This document shows positions 17,342 through 26,269 of a DNA stretch of 64,000 nucleotides, in pieces. The translations under genes and the position numbers were made by a program. The DNA is taken from NCBI RefSeq assembly GCF_011057685.1, contig NZ_LNFY01000010.1:1-64000 (forward strand), read 5' to 3'. The notes beneath the pieces were generated by a model that saw only the letters and a program-made list of their open reading frames with translations, did no database searches and was not told the DNA's origin. This stretch comes from Thermotoga sp. Ku-13t (lineage in GTDB: Bacteria; Thermotogota; Thermotogae; Thermotogales; DSM-5069). Numbering within the stretch: position 1 is the stretch's first letter; each line of letters begins with the position of its first letter.

Positions 17342-19558
17342 ATGATCGATTTCAAGGACTACACAGAGAGCGCACAGAGAGTGCTCGGAGCGGTCCAGGA
17401 TATACTGAACCGCTACGGTCAGAACCAGATGTCCTCTGAACACATACTTCTGGCCATACTCGAAGACGGCGATAACGCCGCTGTCGATATCCTGAGAAAG
17501 ATAGGTGTTAACATAGATGTTCTCAGGGATGAGACGTCTTCCTTTGTGAGCAAGTACGGCATGAGATCGTACAATCCTCACAGTCAAGTTGGGCAGATCT
17601 ACCTGACACCCGACGCGAGACATGTCCTCGAAGAGGCAAAACGCGAAGCCAGAAGGATGGGAGACGAGAAGGTCGGAACTGATCATTTGTTGCTCGGAAT
17701 GATCCTCTCGCCCGGTTCGATGACTTACAGGTTGCTGACCCGCTACGGTGTCACTCCGGATAAGGTGTACGAAGCAATAAGAGATTTGAGAACAAGCGGT
17801 AAGACCGCAGAGGATGAAAATGTGGATATTCTCTTCAAGTTCGCAGAAGATCTGACGCGCATGGTAAAAGATGGAAAGCTTCTGCCGGTGATAGGCAGAG
17901 AGAAGGAAATACAGCGCGTCATTCAGATACTCGGTAGAAAGTTCAAGAACAATCCCGTTCTCATAGGCGATCCGGGCGTTGGTAAGACTGCCATAGTCGA
18001 AGGCCTGGCGCAGAAGATCGTGAAAGGTGAAGTGCCAGACTTTCTGAAAAACAAGAAAATCCTCAAGCTGGATATGGGAAGGATCATCGCGGGAACGAAG
18101 TTTCGTGGTGAGTTCGAAGAAAGGATGAAGAAACTGATAGATGCTCTCAAGAGAAACGCCTACCAGTACATCCTCTTCATCGATGAGCTTCACACTGTCG
18201 TCGGAGCTGGGGCGGCCGAGGGTGCGGTGGATGCTGCGAACCTGCTCAAACCAGAGCTGGCACGTGGAGAAATGCAGGTCATCGGGGCAACCACGATCAA
18301 CGAATACAGAAAGTACATCGAAAAAGACAAAGCCCTCGCGCGAAGGTTCCAGCCCGTGATGGTGCCTGAACCCAGCGTTGAGGAGACGATAGAGATCCTC
18401 AAGGGAGTCAGAAAAGAGTTCGAGAAGCACCACGGAGTGACCATAACAGATGAAGCACTCGTGGCTGCGGCGAAGTTGAGCACCCGGTACATCACCGACA
18501 GGTTCCTGCCGGACAAGGCGATCGACCTCATAGACGAAGCCGCTGTCACGAAAAGGCTCTCGAATGGGCAGAAAATTGTTGATGAAAACGACATAGCGAA
18601 GATCGTTGAACAGTGGACGAACATACCGGTTTCAAAAATGCTGGAATCTGAGCGTGAGAAGCTCATGCACCTCGAAGAACTGCTCCACCAGAGAGTGGTC
18701 GATCAGGAAGATGCGGTTTCGACGATCGCCAGAACGATAAGAAAAGCCCGTGCCGGCCTGAAAGACCCAAGGAGACCCGCAGGAGTGTTCTTGTTTTTGG
18801 GTCCGACGGGTGTTGGTAAAACCGAGCTCGCCAAAGCGCTCGCCTGGGTGCTGTTCGGAACCGAGGACGCATTGATCAGGATAGACATGAGCGAGTACAC
18901 GGAGAAATATTCGGTTAGCAGGCTGATCGGTGCGCCTCCAGGATACGTCGGTTACGAAGAAGGCGGTCAATTGACTGAAGCAGTACGCAGGAGGCCTTAC
19001 AGCGTCATCCTGCTCGATGAGATAGAAAAGGCGCATCCGGAAGTCTTCAACGTGCTACTGCAGGTCTTCGATGACGGAAGGCTCACCGACGGTAAGGGTA
19101 ACACCGTGGATTTCAGGAACACGATCATAATCATGACGAGCAACATCGCAAGCCAGCAGATACTCGATGCACTCGAAGAGGGCATAACCGACTTGACACC
19201 TTTGGTGGAGGAGGAGATGAGGAGATACTTCAAACCGGAGTTCATAAACAGGATAGATGCGGCCATAATATTCAAACCGCTCACGTTTGAGCACATGAAG
19301 AAGATAGTCGAGCTGCAGTTGAAGAGACTGGAAGAAAGACTCAAAGAGCAGAAGAGAAATGTCGTTTTCACCGAGGCAGCAAAAGAATACCTCGCGAACA
19401 GGGGTTATCTACCTGCCATGGGTGCGAGGCCGTTGAGGAGAGTTATAGAGAACGAGGTGGAAACAGTCCTGGCAGACAAGATCATCTCGGAAGAGTTCCA
19501 AGAGGGAGAAACGATCACGGTCGATGCGGACGAGTTCGGCTTGATATTCAAAAAATGA
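17342..19558 (+). CDS. Clp/Hsp100 AAA+ ATPase without middle domain
   Basis: Two-ring unfoldase of 738 residues. The Clp_N double repeat spans about 1-150. NBD1 carries Walker A GDPGVGKT at 209-216, and NBD2 carries GPTGVGKT at 487-494 with the [12 protein letters not shown] region. After [11 protein letters not shown] (391-401) the chain runs straight into the NBD2 linker (QWTNIPV), so the coiled-coil middle domain of ClpB and the short one of ClpC are absent. In NBD2 the segment after MTSNIA lacks the IGF/IGL/VGF tripeptide that docks ClpA, ClpC or ClpX on ClpP. Neither ClpC nor ClpB naming is therefore secure. GGAGGTG ribosome site, ATG start. Its position beside dnaK-hsp20 suggests heat-stress proteostasis. 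Confidence 0.9.
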   Translation: MIDFKDYTESAQRVLGAVQDILNRYGQNQMSSEHILLAILEDGDNAAVDILRKIGVNIDVLRDETSSFVSKYGMRSYNPHSQVGQIYLTPDARHVLEEAKREARRMGDEKVGTDHLLLGMILSPGSMTYRLLTRYGVTPDKVYEAIRDLRTSGKTAEDENVDILFKFAEDLTRMVKDGKLLPVIGREKEIQRVIQILGRKFKNNPVLIGDPGVGKTAIVEGLAQKIVKGEVPDFLKNKKILKLDMGRIIAGTKFRGEFEERMKKLIDALKRNAYQYILFIDELHTVVGAGAAEGAVDAANLLKPELARGEMQVIGATTINEYRKYIEKDKALARRFQPVMVPEPSVEETIEILKGVRKEFEKHHGVTITDEALVAAAKLSTRYITDRFLPDKAIDLIDEAAVTKRLSNGQKIVDENDIAKIVEQWTNIPVSKMLESEREKLMHLEELLHQRVVDQEDAVSTIARTIRKARAGLKDPRRPAGVFLFLGPTGVGKTELAKALAWVLFGTEDALIRIDMSEYTEKYSVSRLIGAPPGYVGYEEGGQLTEAVRRRPYSVILLDEIEKAHPEVFNVLLQVFDDGRLTDGKGNTVDFRNTIIIMTSNIASQQILDALEEGITDLTPLVEEEMRRYFKPEFINRIDAAIIFKPLTFEHMKKIVELQLKRLEERLKEQKRNVVFTEAAKEYLANRGYLPAMGARPLRRVIENEVETVLADKIISEEFQEGETITVDADEFGLIFKK

Positions 19559-19586
19559 GGGGCACAGAGCCCCTCATTATTTTTTT
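19556..19586. terminator. intrinsic terminator between Clp and lacI-type gene
   Basis: TGAGGGGC and GCCCCTCA pair around ACAGA and are followed by TTATTTTTTT. It overlaps the Clp stop codon and lies at the 3' end of the convergent regulator gene. Confidence 0.9.
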
Positions 19587-20592
19587 ATCCTATCTGCTTC
19601 ACTGATGCTCTCTCAATGAAGTGAGCTTTCAAGATCGTTTTGGTGGGTTTCGAACCGCCTTGAAGCAGATCCATCATCATCGTCGCCGCGATTAAACCCA
19701 TCTGTTCTGGTTCCTGCGCAACGCACGTGATGGGAGGATCGAATATCTCGTTCCAGTACGAATCGTCGAACGAGACGATGGAAATGTCTTCCGGCACCTT
19801 CACGTTCAGTTCTTTGATGGCCTTCATCACGCCGAGCATCATCAGATTGTTGGATACGAGCAAGGCTGTCGGTCGATCTCTGAGCTGGAAAAACTTCTTG
19901 GCTGCTTGGTACGCACCCTCCTGGGTGGAGCGGCCGTCCAGGATCCATTCTTCTTTCACAAGAATCCCCAGTTCATCGCAGGTTTTGAGCACACCTAAAA
20001 GCCTCATTTTGCCCGTGTAAGAACGCGATCTGAGGGTGATGATCCCGAGGCTCCTGTGTCCCTTCCCGTAAAGATAGCGTACGAGCTCTGCGACTCCTCC
20101 CTCGTTGTCCGTTATCACGTAGCTGGCCTCCAGGCCGGGAATGATCCTGTCGAAGAAGACTAAGGGAATCTGCATGTCCAGAATCTTTTTGTAAGTTGAC
20201 CTGTTGCCTCCAGAGTCTGTGGGCGCCGAGAGGACGCCGGCAACTCTTTGACTCAAAAGTGTTTTCAAATTTTCCTCTTCTTTTTCCACGTTTTCATCCG
20301 TTGAGCACAGGAGTACGTGGTATCCAAGAGGATAGAAAACTCTCTCCATGCCGTGCAGAATTTGCGCAAAGAATGGGTTGGAAATGTCCGGTATCAGGAC
20401 ACCGATGATTTTGGTCTTGCCCTTCCTGAGACCCACGGCGGCAAGGTCCGGTGAATAACCTTTCATCTTCGCAAACTCCAGAATTTTTTTGCGTAGTTCC
20501 TCGCTGACACCGGGCTTTCCGTTGATCGCTCTCGATACCGTGGAGACGTTGACCCCAAGTTCCCTCGCGATATCCTTCAGAGTGATCTTCAA
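19585..20592 (-). CDS. LacI-family transcriptional repressor
   Basis: 335-residue sugar-responsive repressor. The N-terminal LacI HTH is at residues 3-25 (ITLKDIARELGVNVSTVSRA) followed by the hinge helix; the rest is a periplasmic-binding-protein-like effector domain (IGVLIPDISNPFFAQ, SIVSFDD). It is divergent from an isomerase/TRAP/aldolase operon and nearly identical ACGCAAACG-type operator sequences lie before both transcription units, so it probably represses the operon and itself. The inducer is unknown. Confidence 0.94.
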   Translation of the reverse strand: MKITLKDIARELGVNVSTVSRAINGKPGVSEELRKKILEFAKMKGYSPDLAAVGLRKGKTKIIGVLIPDISNPFFAQILHGMERVFYPLGYHVLLCSTDENVEKEEENLKTLLSQRVAGVLSAPTDSGGNRSTYKKILDMQIPLVFFDRIIPGLEASYVITDNEGGVAELVRYLYGKGHRSLGIITLRSRSYTGKMRLLGVLKTCDELGILVKEEWILDGRSTQEGAYQAAKKFFQLRDRPTALLVSNNLMMLGVMKAIKELNVKVPEDISIVSFDDSYWNEIFDPPITCVAQEPEQMGLIAATMMMDLLQGGSKPTKTILKAHFIERASVKQIG

Positions 20593-20604
20593 GTTCCTTC
20601 ACCC

Positions 20605-20617
20605 CATACGTTTGCGT
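20605..20617 (-). promoter_or_regulatory. LacI-type operator in the regulator's own promoter region
   Basis: Read on the minus strand this is ACGCAAACGTATG, 12 of 13 identical to the start of the operator at 21034 (ACGCAAACGAATG). It lies 13 nt above the regulator start and just downstream of a plausible minus-strand promoter (TTCACA, 16 nt, TATTCT at 20647-20620). Implies autorepression. Confidence 0.65.
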
Positions 20618-20649
20618 TCAGAATAATTCTACATCATTATCTGTGAAGG

Positions 20650-20990
20650 TTCGCAATTTTCCATCATCCTGTCAAAGCAGAATTGGCGCGGTAAACCTGT
20701 GCGTTGAATCAAAAGGCAGATCTGGCACGGCCCCTATCATGAGCAGAGAACAACGACTGAAGCTGTCAGCAAAGATTTATTCCCATTCGTTCAGTACCAT
20801 GGATGCAGTTCCTGATCGAGCAGAAATGAGAGGAGAAAAATCGAGTCCCACCTTCATGCAGGTCTTCCATGACAATCCACGATTGTTTGTGACTAAACCC
20901 AGCTGGAGCGTGTTTTCGTCCTGTTTTTCCGGGAAAGATGGGATATTTCCACGTTTCTCGCTCTAACTTTTGATTTTTCGTTTTTTCCGC
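20650..20990. other. gene-free divergent spacer, nothing recognised
   Basis: About 340 nt between the regulator promoter and the operon promoter. Short open frames exist on both strands but have no ribosome site, no recognisable family and no codon pattern like the neighbours. I see no strong hairpin. Confidence 0.5.
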
Positions 20991-20992
20991 AC

Positions 20993-21022
20993 TTGACTTC
21001 AAAGTTCAGAAACGATTATACT
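20993..21022 (+). promoter_or_regulatory. promoter of the isomerase-TRAP-aldolase operon
   Basis: TTGACT, 18-nt spacer, TATACT. The operator starts 12 nt after the -10, so a bound repressor would cover the transcription start. Confidence 0.75.
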
Positions 21023-21033
21023 ATGTTTTGGTT

Positions 21034-21054
21034 ACGCAAACGAATGCGTTGCGT
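21034..21054 (+). promoter_or_regulatory. LacI-type operator at the operon start
   Basis: ACGCAAACGAATGCGT followed by TGCGT. ACGCA and TGCGT are inverted arms around AACGAA, and a second downstream TTGCGT offers an alternative half-site. The placement over +1 and the copy in front of the LacI gene support function. Confidence 0.7.
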
Positions 21055-21075
21055 TGCATCTAAGGAGGCGTTAAC

Positions 21076-22491
21076 ATGAAGAGAAAAGTGGGACTCTTGA
21101 CCTTTTCAGATGGACGAGACTACGTGAGCAAAGAACTCGTGGAGATAAACAAAAAGTTCGAGCAAGCCGTTGTGGAGGCTCTACAGTCAACCAATGAGAT
21201 CGAAGTCATCAAGGCGGACAGGATCGTCGACAAACCTTCGGTGGCGAAAGAGGAAGCTTTGAAGCTGAGAGACAGAGGGGCTCAGATGACCATCTTTCAT
21301 TACGCAGTTTGGGCGTTTCCACACTTCAGTGTCATCGCGAGCAAGTTCGCACCTGGTCCGTTTCTGCTCTTTGGTAACGTCAATCCAAAGTATCCCGGCA
21401 TGGTGGGTATGCTGGCCGCGGCGGGCGCGCTGGAGCAGGATGGCACACCCACGTACAGGGTCTGGGGTGATCCAAAGGATCCAAAGGTGTTGAAAAGACT
21501 CATCAGTTTTATAAGGGCCGCGACGGCGAAGAACATGCTGAAGGGTCAGCGCTACGGATTGTTCGGTGGCCGTTCTATGGGTATGTACACGGCTGTGCCG
21601 AACGTTGACCTGTGGAACAAGCTCTTCGGCATCGATATCGAGCACATCGACCAGCTCGAGATAATCGAAAAGAGCAAGAAGGTCCCCGATTCAGATGCGA
21701 AACGCGCCAGAGAATGGCTCGAAAAATACGCGAAGAAGATCCACTACGATGGAAAACAGCTCACACCGGAAAAATTGGAATTGCAGATCAAAAGTTACTA
21801 CGCACTTAAAAGGATGGCCGAGGACCTCGAGCTGGATTTCATCGGTGTCAAGGCTCAACCTGAACTCACTGAATATTTTGTGACCATGGACGTTGCCGAG
21901 GCTTTCCTGAACGATCCGTACGACTGGGATGGCCCGAAAGAACCTTTGGTCTGCGCGACGGAGGCAGATTCTGATGGGGCGTTGACGATGCAGATCTTCA
22001 AGCTCGTCTCGAATCAGCCAGTGCTGTTCGCGGACGTCAGACACTACGATGCTGAAGATGACTTCTTCGATCTATGCAATTCCGGCCAGCACGCAACGTT
22101 TTTCGCTGCCAGATCGTACGACCCACTGGTCAACCTGGCGAAGGTTGAGTTCTATCCAGAAAGCTTTTATTTCCCGGCGGGAGGAGCTTCGGTGCGCCAC
22201 ATCGCAGCACCTGGTGAAGTCACCCTTGCCAGGTTGACGAGGAGAGACGGCCGTTACGTGATGAAGATCATCAAGGGGGAATTTCTGGACTTTGGGGAGA
22301 AGAAGAACGAGGAAAAAGCTCGCGCCACACAGATCGAATGGCCGCACGCCTTCGCAAGATTGAAGGTTTCAGTTGAGGAATTCCTATCGAACTACAGTTC
22401 GAACCACATACACGGCGTGTACGGGGACTATGTGGAAGAACTCGTGCACTTCTGCAAGCTCGCCGGTATAGATTTCGTCGTTTATGCATGA
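21076..22491 (+). CDS. L-fucose/L-arabinose isomerase-superfamily protein
   Basis: 471-residue member of the fucose isomerase-like group (COG2407 type), which convert aldoses to ketoses in a Mn-dependent way or have unassigned roles. Candidate active-site residues resembling the FucI Glu/Asp/His set are the Glu of VCATEADSDGALT, the Asp of LFADVRHYD and the His of NSGQHATFF. ATG start after TAAGGAGG. First gene of the operon under the LacI-type operator, overlapping the dctP leader. The actual sugar is not inferable; an isomerase with aldolases and a TRAP carrier is not a standard pathway set. Confidence 0.8.
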   Translation: MKRKVGLLTFSDGRDYVSKELVEINKKFEQAVVEALQSTNEIEVIKADRIVDKPSVAKEEALKLRDRGAQMTIFHYAVWAFPHFSVIASKFAPGPFLLFGNVNPKYPGMVGMLAAAGALEQDGTPTYRVWGDPKDPKVLKRLISFIRAATAKNMLKGQRYGLFGGRSMGMYTAVPNVDLWNKLFGIDIEHIDQLEIIEKSKKVPDSDAKRAREWLEKYAKKIHYDGKQLTPEKLELQIKSYYALKRMAEDLELDFIGVKAQPELTEYFVTMDVAEAFLNDPYDWDGPKEPLVCATEADSDGALTMQIFKLVSNQPVLFADVRHYDAEDDFFDLCNSGQHATFFAARSYDPLVNLAKVEFYPESFYFPAGGASVRHIAAPGEVTLARLTRRDGRYVMKIIKGEFLDFGEKKNEEKARATQIEWPHAFARLKVSVEEFLSNYSSNHIHGVYGDYVEELVHFCKLAGIDFVVYA

Positions 22492-22519
22492 AACACTTTT
22501 CTCAAGGGGAGGGGTTTTC

Positions 22520-23506
22520 ATGAGAAAGTTGCTGCTGTTGTCGGTCCTGTTTGTCGCTCTCGTGGCTTTCTCGACGCCGAAGTACGTGCTCAGGTTCAAC
22601 ACAGTCGCTGCTCCAACGCAGCCGCAGGTTCTGGCAATGCAGAAGTTTGCCGAGATAGTCGAAGAACTCAGCGGTGGAAACATCAAGGTCGAAGTGTACC
22701 ACTCCGGCCAGCTCGGCGATCAGAAGACGTCTCTGCTCGCAGTGATGCGCGGAGATTTGGAGATGGCTGGGGATGGTGCGCCATCCTGGTTCGCCGATCT
22801 CGGTGCGATGCCTGAATTTGGAGTCTTCGAAGCAGCGTACGTATTCAAGGATCTGGACCATATGTACAGGGTCATGACGAGCAAGATGGTTCAGGAGATG
22901 TTCGACAAGCTCGCTCAGAAAACGGGGCTCAGGGTGCTTGATGTGTGGTACCTCGGCACGAGACAGCTCAATCTTGTCGAGAAGGTCGGACTGGTGAGAA
23001 GGCCGGAGGACCTGAAGGGTGTGAAACTGAGAATGCCGAACAACAAGACGTTCCTCGATATGGGACGTGCCCTCGGTGCCACACCAACACCCATGGCCTT
23101 CGGAGAAGTCTACATGGCTCTGAAAACTGGCACGATCGATGGACAAGATAACCCGCTTCCTACAGATCTCGCCGCCAAGTTCGTTGAGGTCACCAAGTAC
23201 ATAGTTCTTACGGATCACCAGATCGGCATGATCTGTCCTGTGATCAATGAAAAGTTGTGGCAGAGCATGCCCGAAGAGTACAGAGTTTACATCAAGAAAG
23301 CGATGGAAGTTGCCAGGAATTTCATGAATTACACGGTACTCGAGCAGGAAGCCAAGCTGCTCAAACTCTTTGTCGATCAGTACAGGATGGAAATCATAGT
23401 GCCGGACAAGGCGGCGTTCATGGAGAACGCCAGGAAGTTCTACAGTCAACCCGAATTCGACAAACTCTGGGGTCCCGGCATGTACGAGAAGATCCAGAAC
23501 ATGTGA
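22520..23506 (+). CDS. TRAP transporter substrate-binding protein, DctP family
   Basis: 328-residue periplasmic-type solute receptor. A signal peptide covers residues 1-22 or so (MRKLLLLSVLFVALVAFS). The DctP fold is shown by KYVLRFNT at the mature N-terminus, the YHSGQLG segment, GVKLRMPNN with the ligand-carboxylate Arg, and GTIDGQDNPLP. TRAP receptors usually bind organic acids or sugar acids. The start is the ATG 6 nt after GGGGAGGGG; the frame continues upstream into the isomerase. Followed by a hairpin and the membrane subunits. Confidence 0.92.
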   Translation: MRKLLLLSVLFVALVAFSTPKYVLRFNTVAAPTQPQVLAMQKFAEIVEELSGGNIKVEVYHSGQLGDQKTSLLAVMRGDLEMAGDGAPSWFADLGAMPEFGVFEAAYVFKDLDHMYRVMTSKMVQEMFDKLAQKTGLRVLDVWYLGTRQLNLVEKVGLVRRPEDLKGVKLRMPNNKTFLDMGRALGATPTPMAFGEVYMALKTGTIDGQDNPLPTDLAAKFVEVTKYIVLTDHQIGMICPVINEKLWQSMPEEYRVYIKKAMEVARNFMNYTVLEQEAKLLKLFVDQYRMEIIVPDKAAFMENARKFYSQPEFDKLWGPGMYEKIQNM

Positions 23507-23512
23507 TTCCGG

Positions 23513-23534
23513 CCGCTGGGCGGATGCCCAGCGG
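23513..23534 (+). promoter_or_regulatory. intercistronic hairpin between dctP and dctQ
   Basis: CCGCTGGG and CCCAGCGG pair around CGGATG. Only TTCTTT follows, so it is probably an RNA stabiliser or partial attenuator that keeps receptor mRNA in excess over membrane-subunit mRNA. Confidence 0.6.
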
Positions 23535-23551
23535 TTCTTTGAGGTGACATC

Positions 23552-24058
23552 ATGAAGGCGCTCAGAAAGATCAAAAACATCGTTCAGATACATCTACCTG
23601 CGGTGTGTGTTTTCATTCTGTTTCTGAGCATGTTCGCACAGGTTCTTCTGCGCTACGTTTTCCGCCATCCTTCACCGGAAGCGTTCGAGATCTCGTCTTA
23701 TTCCTTCGTCTGGAGTGTTCTGCTTGGAGCTGCCCTAGCGAACAGGTACAGAAACCACATAAAATTCGACATACTGTACAACAAGTTTCCCAGAAGAGTT
23801 CAGCTCGTCATAGATATATTCTTCGACGCATTCTTCAGCACATTGTTGATCATCTCGTTGAAGCCCATAGTTTCGCAGGTGATGTGGTACAGGATCATAA
23901 GTTCCGAAGTGCTCGGTATTCCCTGGGCGTATTTGACACTCTGTCTTCCCATCGCGATGGTGCTCATCGTCATCGACAACTGTCGTTTCATTTATCTCAA
24001 TTTGAAGGAGCTTTTCTTCAAAAAACCTTGCAAACTGGAGGAGAGGCTGTGGCGCTGA
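23552..24058 (+). CDS. TRAP transporter small permease, DctQ family
   Basis: 168-residue, four-helix membrane subunit. Hydrophobic segments lie near residues 12-35, 48-66, 88-108 and 130-150. GAALANRYRNHIKFDIL is the usual DctQ loop after helix 2. It pairs with the large DctM channel subunit, whose GTG start lies 10 nt inside the end of this gene. ATG start after GAGGTGAC. Confidence 0.9.
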   Translation: MKALRKIKNIVQIHLPAVCVFILFLSMFAQVLLRYVFRHPSPEAFEISSYSFVWSVLLGAALANRYRNHIKFDILYNKFPRRVQLVIDIFFDAFFSTLLIISLKPIVSQVMWYRIISSEVLGIPWAYLTLCLPIAMVLIVIDNCRFIYLNLKELFFKKPCKLEERLWR

Positions 24059-25344
24059 CACTGTTTCTCGTCATTTTCGCTGGTACTTTTGCGCTGGGCT
24101 ATCCGATCGCCTTCGGTATGCTGGCCGGGGGCATCGTTTATTTGCTGGTCAAAGGTCTGAGCCTTGCGAACGTGCTGGACATGATGACGATTGGATTTGC
24201 CAACCAGACGACACTCATAGCCGTTCCTCTGTTCATTCTGGCCGCCAACATCATGAACGACACAGACATAACTCAGAGGCTTTTCGATTTCGTGAAGAAA
24301 GCCTTCGGCAGGTTCAGAGGTTCCTTAGGTTACGCGAACATAGCTGCGAGTGTGATATTCGCTGGCATGACAGGTTCACAGCTCGCTGACGTTGCTGGTC
24401 TTGGAAAAATAGAGATCAAAGCCATGATGGATGCCGGTTACGATGGTCCATTCACCTGCGCGGTCACGGCAGCTTCTGCAACCATAGGTCCTATCATTCC
24501 ACCGAGCATTCCCATGGTGCTCTATTCTATGATTTCGGGTGCTTCGCTTGGTTATCTCTTCCTGGCTGGTATCATTCCAGGACTCTTACTCGCAGCGCTG
24601 GAGATGGTTTTGGTCTACATCCTTTCGCGTGTCAGAAACTATCCTGTGGAAGGCAAGGTACCGGCAGTAGAACTTGCAAAATCCTTCCTGATGGCGTTGC
24701 CAGCGATGTTCGCCCCTGTAGTGTTGCTGCTAGGCATGTACACAGGTGTGTTCACCGCGACGGAAGCTGCTGCTATCGTGGTTGCGTACTCTATACTCGT
24801 CAGCGTTCTGATCTATCGTACACTGGGCTGGAAAAAGCTCTACAGGATACTTATCAGGAGCGCAGAAGATATAGGTTATGTGAGCATCATGGTTGCAGCA
24901 GCCCAGCTGGTGAGCTACGTAGTCACGAGAGAAAGGCTGGCGATCAAGCTCACAGAAACTCTTGTGAGTGCGGGTTTGGCATCAAAACCGCTGTTGCTTC
25001 TTGCAATCATAAACGTTCTCTATTACATTCTTGGCATGTTCATAGACGCTTCGGTGACGATTCTCGTGGTCATTCCGCTGCTACTTCCAGTCGTGCAAGC
25101 GGCTGGAATAGATCTCGTCCATTTCGGTGTGATGAGCGTGTTCAACATCATGATCGGTCTCGATACACCACCTTACGCGCAGACCGCGTTCATCACGAGT
25201 GCAATCAGTGGAACACCTGTGAAGGATGTTTTCAAAGAGATGTTGAAGTACTGGATACCTGTCGAAGTTCTCGCCCTGATAATAATAACCTACTTTCCAG
25301 ACACTGTTCTGTTCTTGCCAAGATTACTCGGCTATGGGAAGTGA
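24049..25344 (+). CDS. TRAP transporter large permease, DctM family
   Basis: 431-residue ion-coupled channel subunit with about 12 hydrophobic segments. DctM hallmarks are present: FAGMTGSQLADVAGLG, the IGPIIPPSIPMV re-entrant motif and NIMIGLDTPPYAQTAF. The frame is open 148 codons upstream, but that stretch is out-of-frame sequence over dctQ; the GTG after CTGGAGGAGAGGCT gives the standard family length and N-terminus (MALTLFLVIFAGTFALGYPIAFG). With DctP and DctQ it forms a complete TRAP system. Confidence 0.93.
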   Translation: MALTLFLVIFAGTFALGYPIAFGMLAGGIVYLLVKGLSLANVLDMMTIGFANQTTLIAVPLFILAANIMNDTDITQRLFDFVKKAFGRFRGSLGYANIAASVIFAGMTGSQLADVAGLGKIEIKAMMDAGYDGPFTCAVTAASATIGPIIPPSIPMVLYSMISGASLGYLFLAGIIPGLLLAALEMVLVYILSRVRNYPVEGKVPAVELAKSFLMALPAMFAPVVLLLGMYTGVFTATEAAAIVVAYSILVSVLIYRTLGWKKLYRILIRSAEDIGYVSIMVAAAQLVSYVVTRERLAIKLTETLVSAGLASKPLLLLAIINVLYYILGMFIDASVTILVVIPLLLPVVQAAGIDLVHFGVMSVFNIMIGLDTPPYAQTAFITSAISGTPVKDVFKEMLKYWIPVEVLALIIITYFPDTVLFLPRLLGYGK

Positions 25345-25350
25345 TTCAGG

Positions 25351-26256
25351 GTGAGGGACTTCAAAAGATTTGGTCGGATACTCATTCCCATGATCACACC
25401 TTTCAGCAGGAACGATCAGTCAGTCGACTACAGAACCGCCAGAAAGGTTGCGAGGTATCTCAAGGAGCACAATTTGTGTGATTCCATCATCGTTGCGGGC
25501 ACCACGGGTGAATTCCATTCGTTGACGAAAGAAGAGCGTATCAGGCTGTTCGAGGAGATAAAAGATGAAATGGGCAACGAATTAGCTTTGATCGCGGGAG
25601 TGGGCGCCGTCTCCACGAAAGAAGTCCTCGAATATGTGAAAGAAGCTGAAAAACTCGGCTACGACGCCGTGATGGTGGTGGCACCTTACTACTGCAAGCC
25701 CGAACAGGATGGTATCTTTGAGCATTATGCAACGATCGCTAAAAATACGCATCTTCCCGTCATGGTGTACAACATACCGCTGTTCACGGGTGTGAATATC
25801 ACTCCAGAAACGCTCGCCAGACTCGCCGCTTTTGAGAACATCTTTTCCATAAAAGACGAAGCGGCGTTGAATCCTTTGCAGGCCACAGATTACATGCTGA
25901 CCACGGAGGGGAAGCTGGCAGTTTATTCTGGTGACGATACGATGGTTCTTCAGATCCTGCTTCAAGGTGGGGTCGGCGTTGTGAGTGGGGGTTCACACGT
26001 CATCGGTGATTTGATGAGAAAATCGATCGATGCTTTTCTTGCAGGTGACATAGAAACGGCGAGAAGTGTCTTTGTTGAAATGTACGAATTCTTCAAGGTG
26101 CTCAGAACCAGGGTGAATCCAACCCCGCTCGTGAAGGCTGCGTTCGAGCTCGTTTCGGGCCTTGTTGTTTCCACACCGAGGCTCCCCTTGAAACCGGCCA
26201 CAAAGCAGGAGCTGGAGAGTCTCAAAAAAGTGTTGAAGAAACTTGGAAAGATGTGA
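25351..26256 (+). CDS. DapA-superfamily lyase/aldolase (first of two)
   Basis: 301-residue class I aldolase-type TIM barrel related to dihydrodipicolinate synthase, N-acetylneuraminate lyase and 2-keto-3-deoxy sugar-acid aldolases. GTTGE at residues 50-54, Tyr140 (VMVYNIP) and Schiff-base Lys168 (FSIKDE) are all in place. GTG start 6 nt after the dctM stop. As part of a LacI-controlled TRAP operon it more probably splits a keto-deoxy sugar acid or sialic-acid-like compound than makes lysine (inference). Confidence 0.88.
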   Translation: MRDFKRFGRILIPMITPFSRNDQSVDYRTARKVARYLKEHNLCDSIIVAGTTGEFHSLTKEERIRLFEEIKDEMGNELALIAGVGAVSTKEVLEYVKEAEKLGYDAVMVVAPYYCKPEQDGIFEHYATIAKNTHLPVMVYNIPLFTGVNITPETLARLAAFENIFSIKDEAALNPLQATDYMLTTEGKLAVYSGDDTMVLQILLQGGVGVVSGGSHVIGDLMRKSIDAFLAGDIETARSVFVEMYEFFKVLRTRVNPTPLVKAAFELVSGLVVSTPRLPLKPATKQELESLKKVLKKLGKM

Positions 26257-26269
26257 AGGGGGAAAAAGT

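Noticed and set aside
20643-20966. A 107-codon plus-strand frame and a 78-codon minus-strand frame upstream of the isomerase operon
   Set aside because: No ribosome site, no domain, and codon use unlike the neighbours; treated as spacer.
23605-24048. N-terminal extension of DctM by 148 codons
   Set aside because: It overlaps dctQ in another frame, and the GTG at 24049 with its ribosome site gives the normal DctM length and N-terminus.
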